DNA from: Apostichopus japonicus
Lineage: Eukaryota; Echinodermata; Holothuroidea; Aspidochirotida; Stichopodidae
DNA length: 64,000 nucleotides
Direction: 5' to 3'
NCBI RefSeq assembly: GCF_037975245.1
Contig: NC_092561.1
Location: forward strand, 17,055,001 to 17,119,000
Shown here: one piece after another, positions 57,547-64,000 of the stretch
Layout: every line of letters begins with the position of its first letter
How positions within the stretch are numbered: position 1 is the stretch's first letter
Translations under genes and position numbers: made by a program
The notes under the pieces: model-generated
Database searches by the model: none
Seen by the model: only the letters and a program-made list of their open reading frames with translations
What the model was told of the DNA's origin: nothing

Positions 57547-58008
57547 GCATACTCCTATTAGAGTCTATATCAATCCGCTCGATTGTTCTCCTGTTTCAGG
57601 AAAAGTGCCAAAAAGCAGCAGGAGAACATCTTTTGTGACCTGTTATCAATCATAATCTAGTTTTTTGTGGCTTTCATGTTGAAGAGCATGAATGGAAGTA
57701 CATGTGGTGAAAAAATTGGGTCAATTGAGGCAATTTTAGACCCCTTTAGGCTTCCCAGGAGCAGCGTAGGAAATTTGTTTACCACTGAGTGAAGAGGTTT
57801 GTTTACAAGTGACGAAAACTTCCTGCTCGGATAGCAAAAAATTTTCACGGTCATGGTACGGAAAATTGATGGTGCCATGAAAGGCCAACTTGTCAGCTAT
57901 CCGGTGATGGGTAGCGTTAAGCTAGTGAAAACTTCTATCTAGACTTAGAGACCACATTACTTTTGTGATTTAGTGTGTAAGTCAATGGGGCTTTTAATGG
58001 GCGTATGC
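57547..58008. mobile_element. TIR element family A (MITE), copy 2 (inverted)
   Basis: Reverse-complement homologue of 13699-14161, with the same GCATAC... termini. Similarity by eye is above 85% across its length. It lies just upstream of NDUFB2 exon 1 and may have displaced or contributed promoter sequence. Confidence 0.82.
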
Positions 58009-58009
58009 T

Positions 58010-59075
58010 ACCGTATGACATCTGCGTTGGCAAAGAAAATAAAAAGAGTAAAATGCATACCATTCAGTCGAAGTATATATGCAACACTTCCAACTGCTTC
58101 ATAATTATTTGTTGAACACCGCAAACGATGTCGAGGGACTGGCTAGAAAGGAGCGGTTAAATAATTATATGGTGTTGCACGGCCAAGAGATGCTTATCAA
58201 CGAGAGTTGATAAAACGATCTAACTTTTGAGTTGACTATATCAAGACTGATGATCAGCGAAATGATTTTTACAGGCCTATGCAATATGCTTTATCGATCT
58301 TACGTTAAATAATTGTAATTCCGACCTCCGTAATCGTATGGCACCATTCTATGATATGTACAGAATACGATTACACTATTAAATATCGAAGGGCGGCGGA
58401 AGCTCTTTTAATCTGGGGGGGGGGGGGGGGCACCAACGTCGAAGGGCACTTTGCAGAAATTCGATTGTACTGATGCAGCCTGATATTTAATACCCTTTAT
58501 AACTCTTATTGTATTATCTAATTTGCGTATACACATCACTCCATCAACACCCCCCTCAAAGAAACAATGAGCAATGCATACTAGCACTGCAATATCTAAT
58601 GTGCAAATTGGGAAACTAGGAAAAAGTTTTCTTTAGAGACAAAATGAGATGAAATCATTATAAAGTCCAAGTCCCTGCACACGCGATCGATACATGCATG
58701 AAAGAAAATGAAATATGTCAAAATACGAAAGAATGGGGTAGGGTATGGGATATTAAAACTATAATCATTATTCATAGTAGGCTATAAATGGCTTCTGCTT
58801 ATTACAAAGTCACAATGTAATATAGCAATGCATTTTTGGAAATGCCTTAGGATTCTTTTGGCAAATTGAATATGCATAATGGCACTCATCAGAATGTTAG
58901 AAGCCTTGTGGTAGTAAACATGAGCGTAGGAGGGGGGGGGGGGCTGCAGTCCCCAACCAAATTTTTTTGTGAAAATTCGGGCAATATGCTGAGAATTTTT
59001 CGAGCACCTACTGAAAGAAAAATAATTTGCTATGTGTTTTTCAATGGTTAAACTGACATTATCATCATTATTATT
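58010..59075. other. Intergenic
   Basis: Contains poly-G runs at 58415-58430 and 58932-58943, the latter in a GCGTAGGAGGGGG context shared with the flank of MITE family B. No gene is supported. Confidence 0.5.
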
Positions 59076-59259
59076 GTAACGGCTTTCCCAATAACTATAA
59101 CCAATATGGAATGGTAATAATTAACACGGCATGATGATTGCATGTTATTGGCATGCGATGTAATAACCTTTGCATGCCTATATGATATGCACATGAACAT
59201 GTTGAATGCGCGCGGAGCGCGCGAAAAATTTTGGTAATATTTTTCGGGCAAGCCGTTAC
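59076..59259. mobile_element. TIR element family B (MITE), copy 2 (inverted)
   Basis: Termini GTAACGGCTTTCCC / CGGGCAAGCCGTTAC. Reverse-complement homologue of 27839-28013, including TTATTGGCATGCGATGTAAT and GCGCGCGGAGCGCGC, and with the same CCCCCC flank. Confidence 0.8.
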
Positions 59260-61716
59260 AGCCCCCCAAATCAAACTGGTTGCCTATGGTAGTAAACATT
59301 AAAAACTTCCCGAAATATTTCATTCGACGTGGGTTTCGCTTTGTAAACATTTTTTTATTTAGAAATTTCTATGTAGAAAAAGGGTACATTTTTAACCTGA
59401 GGAAAAGTGGGGGGGGGGGCACGTGCCCCCTGTGCCCCCGGTTCCGCCGCCCTTGTAAATATCATTGCATGCTATTGTAAATGAAATCGGCGACCTAACA
59501 ATTAACCTGGGTAGATCATCATCACGACGAGTTTTAACCCATGTTCCCGACAAAGTGGGAAAATTTTCTCGACAAACGGGGTCATGATTTACCGAACAAC
59601 CGCGATTTATACCGACAACAACCGTCGCTCTGACTCGTGTGGATGCATGTGTGTGAGAGGTGGGGGGGGGGGTGGAGATATTTTGTAAAATGGGAGGTGA
59701 CAAAAAAGCGGCCGCGTTTTAGGTTGTCCTCCAGAAGAATGTTTCTTCTGTAGATACTACGTTTGGCCATCGGAATTTCCCTTTTTAATTCGAAATTTAG
59801 ACTGATTAGTTAAGACTTGTAGAAGTCAATTAAGGTGTTAGCTAACACCTTAATTTCCACTTTGTACCTCAAAATTGAATTCATGCCCTCTCAATATGTG
59901 GATCTTACCCCCTCCCCCCAAAAAATAACATTTCATTTTACTTAGTTTTAGTTTTGGTACGATTCTGTCCAAACAATAAAGGGGAAGTTTTGATATGTCG
60001 GTATCTCAAAGGGCCGACTATTTTCTCAACATGTAGACTGATGTAGGCCTTTTTTTCCTCAACTCGTTTACAGTAATTTTAGTAAAACTATTTGTCTCCA
60101 AATCTTGACTACTTGTTTTTCTTTCAAAATCTCCACTTTCTATTCTGGGAATTTCGACCAGTTTGTCTGAAATTATTATACTCTCTAAATCGGTGTATGC
60201 TTTTGCGAGTGATAGTGGATTAAACAATTCAAAAATGATTTAGACATTTCTACGCACGTGTTGCAACGTGTCTTATTTCAAGGCAGTGTTTCATTAATAG
60301 GGCGAGGAGTGAATAGTCTGATCATCAAAAGTGAACAAAGATGTCTGGAATTTACTAACTGTATTTACGATTCATCCAATATCAAAATTTCTGAACAGAG
60401 GGTGGAGGAGGTCTAAAGAAACACAGCTGGTGACAGTAGTAAAAATACACAAACATGATATAAAAAATAAAATAAAAAATACCGAAAATATAATAAAGTG
60501 GCAGTTATATTTTAATTCCATGAACACAGTCACAAAACATATAAAACAAAAGAAAAAAGGCACTGAAAAGGCTTTTTTAATTTTAACTGAGGGAAGCTCT
60601 TGTTTCCTGAATGGCTTTAGATCTAATTTGATCAACAACACATTATTTGAAGGACCTTAACAGGAGGGTATGGACAGTGCCAAATTATCCATAGTGGGCA
60701 ACTTTGCCTAAATTTGGGGCCTCCCATGTTCGTAAAATGGGCCTCTTCAAGGAGTCATACATAAATAAGTTAGTTATCAATAGACTTCTGTAGCAAGCAT
60801 TTGTTAAGTATATAGTTTAACATACAGGTTAAGGTACAACTTACAACTGTCTGCTATAGAATATATCCATATATAGGCCTATACTCAGAAGCCCGTGGAT
60901 TGTGGAGAGAAATATATAGTTGCAGCATGATATCTTGTAAGTTGAGTAACTATGTCTACAGGCCTTATCCAGATAGTATAAAGTACGATAAGTAAGAACA
61001 GAGAAGTTTATGAGACAGAGAAAATAAGGAATATTAATCCATGTAAGGGCATTTCAGTTTACATAACAAAATAGTATAGATAAAGTGCAAAATTCTTCGA
61101 ATTAATTGCGTAATCAAGATAAAACGTTCAAACACAGTACTTTGCTAGATTGTTGTACAATTAACTCTTAAGCACTGAATTAGTTTCAAATACCATTTAA
61201 AATGATGAACTCCTTTAGCCAACTGTTGGAATGCCAAATGTCACAAGAAATGTTGTTATGTAACTAAAGAAAAACTATCAGCACTAGTCACAATGAACAT
61301 CACGGCTATATTAATTTCAATATATCATGCTTCGTGGTTCAGATAATACACTATGTTATAGCTCCATTCTTATTAAATTTTATGAAAATTTCATCACATA
61401 TATGCTATTAAATCTGCATTTTTTCATTCTTAACAGCAACTCAAAACCTGTCCTTGTCCTTCCGACATTGTCCTTTGTCCGATGAATTTTAAACCCTGAA
61501 TTTTCAAGTTATCTAACATGATCCTTTGCATAGACTAGAAACCACAAAGCATTTAAAACCAAATAATGTCTCAGTTGATATTTTAGATCACAAAACTATG
61601 ATAAAAATGTAATTATTTTATCTTCATTAAGTAGATAATTAGTTAACAAATGATGGACAAATTGATTCATTATTGGCCTTCTTAGTACTGATCATGACTA
61701 CAATGTCCAACTCCTT
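59260..61716. other. Intergenic between NDUFB2 and the aldo-keto reductase
   Basis: AT-rich, with G runs at 59409-59419 and 59662-59672 and a perfect 28-base palindrome at 59828-59855. A minus-strand open frame at 60018-60227 has protein-like composition but neither a convincing start nor splice sites. The right end is the 3' UTR side of the aldo-keto reductase. Confidence 0.5.
59828..59855. repeat. 28-bp perfect palindrome
   Basis: AATTAAGGTGTTAG followed directly by its exact complement, with no loop. Isolated in intergenic DNA. Confidence 0.9.
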
Positions 61717-63032
61717 TCATTGGGTCCAGTCTTTGCGATGGCGCGTTGCGTTCAATCTGTCTATCATGGCGGCCACTTGCAAAGGTTCGACAGCACTGGC
61801 ATTGTCCAGAGTGGACATCTGTCGGCAGGAAAGTTTAAAAAAGTGTAGATTCTCTGAAATATACCAGGTACTTTCAAGGAAGAAAGGAGATATTAACTAC
61901 AACGGGATTGAGTGTAAGCATGGACAGCTCAACTACTTTGTTTTCAACTAGCAGTAAAGAATTCATTTTCAATAACTTTAATGTGAGATTTGGGCTTTTC
62001 TTTATTCCCTATGTAGGATTCCTGATATAATCTTGAGAGCTGCTGTGGTATTTGCTTATTTGTTGGTCTAAACCCATGTTATTTAAACTTTTCTTGTTTG
62101 GTGACAACAATTTTCCTTTACCATCTTGGCCACCCTCCAGCAGTGGATGTTGCGGCAGGTGGAAGGGCTCTATTGAGGGGGGGGATGGAGATACTCTCCT
62201 CCCTCTTGAGAAATGTCAATACCATCAAGGGTTGCAAAATGGTGTTTTTATTTTGCCATATTTAAAGTAAATTTTGTACAAGATTATTACACTTCTTTCT
62301 TCATATTCTTGTTTTGGTGATTCTCCAAAAGCTTTCGGCATCAATAAAATGGTTCCCAAAAATACCAGAGGTCTAAACTACATGTTAACATTTCAAACAA
62401 GACTGGTTCTTTTTATTAACAGAGAAGCAAATGTAACCATTACAAGTAATATTGCTTTGACCTACACATTCAAAAACTTGCCAGTAATTTTGTTAGGAAT
62501 CAACTCCGGAATTATCCAGGTTGTAAACACTACGGGCAACAACTTCCCAGCTTTATAATAATAATAATATTTGCTTTTTATATAGCGCTTTATATCAGTG
62601 ATAGGTCTCAAAGCGCTTTACAGATGTTATATTACCCCTGGTCAATGATAACCTGTCCCAGAGACAATCCCTCGAGCCGACAGCATTTATATACTGTGCC
62701 CAATGACAAGTTACCTCACAGGTACCCATTTAACCCCTGGGTGGAGAGAGGCAAGTGAGATAAAGCATCTTGCCCAAGGACACAACGTTATGAACTAGGT
62801 AGTAATCGAACCAGCAATCCTTGGATCACGAGTCCGGCCAATTGGCCACCACGCTCTATAGTTACTGTATAGAAACCATTAATATTTTGTACCTGTTCTG
62901 TGGAGAGTTCCCAGCCAGCTCCAGCACCCATGTTGTCCTCTAACTGCTCAACAGTCTTACAACCAATGATGACAGAGCTGACAGCCTCCTTCTGGAGTAA
63001 CCAACGGAGAGCTACCTGAGCAACAGATTTAC
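61717..63032 (-). CDS. Aldo-keto reductase family protein, last two exons (5' part beyond window)
   Basis: Minus-strand exons 62893-63032 and 61717-61818 (TGA at 61719-61717) give 79 complete C-terminal codons, with phase 0 at the junction and GT/AG borders. They read SVAQVALRWLLQKEAVSSVI, then IIGCKTVEQLEDNMGA, WELSTEQ and a C-terminus with NASAVEP and INRLNA-like sequence (MIDRLNATRHRKDW). This matches the last barrel strand and cofactor-binding region of the aldo-keto reductase (NADPH) fold, of the type that includes bacterial YajO-like and animal uncharacterised oxidoreductases. The catalytic Asp-Tyr-Lys-His residues belong to the missing N-terminal part, so substrate and activity cannot be judged. 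The acceptor at 63033-63034 shows that more exons lie to the right. Confidence 0.9.
62559..62862 (-). mobile_element. tRNA-derived SINE (family 1), copy 4
   Basis: Minus-strand copy in the intron between the two aldo-keto reductase exons. The B box is intact, but about a dozen bases between anticodon-like region and A box (GGCTAAGGCG...) are deleted, so this copy should be transcriptionally weak. It ends only about 30 bases from the exon at 62893. Confidence 0.88.
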
Positions 63033-63091
63033 CTGATGGAAAATCAATCACGAGGAGGGTTAAACTGTATACCTTCATTAACTATGCAGAT

Positions 63092-63600
63092 CAATCAATC
63101 AATCAGAAGACATTTATATAGCGCCAAAATCAACAAATATTGTTCAAAGGCGCTAAAGACAGTTACATGAAATTAATTACAATACACTTGTTGAAAAAGA
63201 AAACATTGTAGCAGTTTCTTAAAAAAAAAGAACAGTCTGAGCATCGTTGATGTGATTTGGAAGATTGTTCCATTCTTTTGGTCCATAGCAGGAGAGTATT
63301 CGATCTGGCAAATGACACAGCATGGGTCCTGGGCACGATAAACTGAGGAGAAGATGTATATGATCTGAGCTGTCTGCGTGGTGGTTGCAGCTGTAGCAGG
63401 TCAGAGATGTAAGCTGGCGACTGTTTATGGTGAGCTTTGTACACAAGGAGAAGCACTTTAAATTTGATACGCTGTTGTATGGGGAGCCAGTGAAGAGCAA
63501 CGAGTTCCAAATTTATAGAGTCATACTTCTTACGCTTGACAATGACGCGAGCAGAGGTGCGTTGGACATTCTGAAGTTTGGTGATGAGAGATTAGATGAT
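63092..63600 (-). pseudogene. LINE 3' fragment (reverse-transcriptase C-terminus) with (ATCA)n tail
   Basis: The minus strand reads LHWLPIQQRIKFKVLLLVYK, then PRRQLRS and VPRTH, and in a second frame GPKEWNNLPNHI. This is the conserved C-terminal pattern of CR1/L2-like non-LTR reverse transcriptases, broken by at least one frameshift. It ends in a 3' sequence with TTTGGCGCTATATAAA-like text and an ATCAATCAATCA microsatellite at 63089-63103. Dead copy in an aldo-keto reductase intron. Confidence 0.85.
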
Positions 63601-63604
63601 TAAA

Positions 63605-64000
63605 TATGCAGGGAATAACATATCCAGTATCTCATAATTCTCATTCTAATCTTAAAAGGAGATACAAAATGGTCAGAATGCTAGATACAAGTATAAAGTA
63701 TACAAGTAAGCAGATCTATAGCTGGGTCTTTTTTTACAGAGAACCCATAGTATTTTATACGAGACCATAGTCAGAGCCCACAAAACTGCAGTGCATAGTT
63801 TGAACACTTAACTATTCCCTGACATGTATGCACTACTAACAGGGAGAGCCCTTTCTAATAGGTGCATAGTTTCTCTCTATCAGTCTCAACTCTACCCCCA
63901 GCCTCACTCTTCCCCAACCACTCATCTCAACCACCCTACTGCTTGCACTCAGCAGAAATGCAATGATATATACAGATTTACCTAGGAGAAATTAACCACA
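63605..64000. other. Right edge, nothing recognised
   Basis: AT-rich intronic sequence of the aldo-keto reductase gene. No further exon of that gene could be found before the window ends. Confidence 0.5.

Noticed and set aside
61673-61951. 92-codon plus-strand ORF
   Set aside because: It is the antisense of the last aldo-keto reductase exon, whose minus-strand frame continues in phase from the exon at 62893.

Overview
This is a gene-containing stretch of a metazoan nuclear genome. Small exons sit in kilobase-scale introns with GT/AG borders, and the DNA is rich in SINEs, LINE scraps, short DNA transposons, minisatellites and long poly-G/poly-C tracts. The genes (a Rabin8-type Rab GEF, a hillarin/KY-like transglutaminase-fold protein, a nucleoplasmin-like/zinc-finger protein, the mitochondrial complex I subunit NDUFB2 and an aldo-keto reductase) point to an animal. 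Together with the repeat style I infer a marine deuterostome invertebrate, possibly an echinoderm. That placement is an inference and was not tested by any search.

Layout. 1-3470: a 113-bp satellite split by a 2.35-kb hAT-like element. 5019-17055 (+): eight exons of a Rabin8/RAB3IP orthologue; its 5' end was not found. Its introns hold a hAT MITE, LINE debris, a SINE, a candidate alternative exon and four minisatellites, one of which is an amplified copy of the gene's own splice acceptor. 17056-23558: 3' flank and convergent intergenic DNA. 23559-30768 (-): a complete four-exon KY/hillarin-like gene with an intact Cys-His-Asp triad. 31000-38490: repeats, hairpins and an AT-hook ORF that runs into an inverted duplication. 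38491-47839 (+): a complete gene joining an N-terminal nucleoplasmin-like (NPL) domain, an acidic stretch and four C2H2 fingers. 47840-53698: intergenic DNA with a tandem repeat and a segmental duplication. 53699-57368 (-): complete NDUFB2 in four exons. 57369-61716: repeats. 61717-63032 (-): the last two exons of an aldo-keto reductase whose 5' part lies beyond the right edge.

The genes do not form a pathway; this is an ordinary eukaryotic neighbourhood. The observations I rate highest are: the NPL + acidic + C2H2 architecture, which resembles plant HD2-type histone deacetylases but has an animal FKBP39/46-like NPL domain; a possible intronic stop that would make a finger-less form of the same protein; the array of duplicated 3' splice sites before Rabin8 exon 5; a second, divergent copy of a Sec2-domain exon; an ORF whose 3' end is folded back as a ~250-bp inverted repeat; and a hAT insertion whose empty site is preserved in a neighbouring duplicate. 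All splice models were built by eye from splice consensus, reading phase and remembered family similarity.
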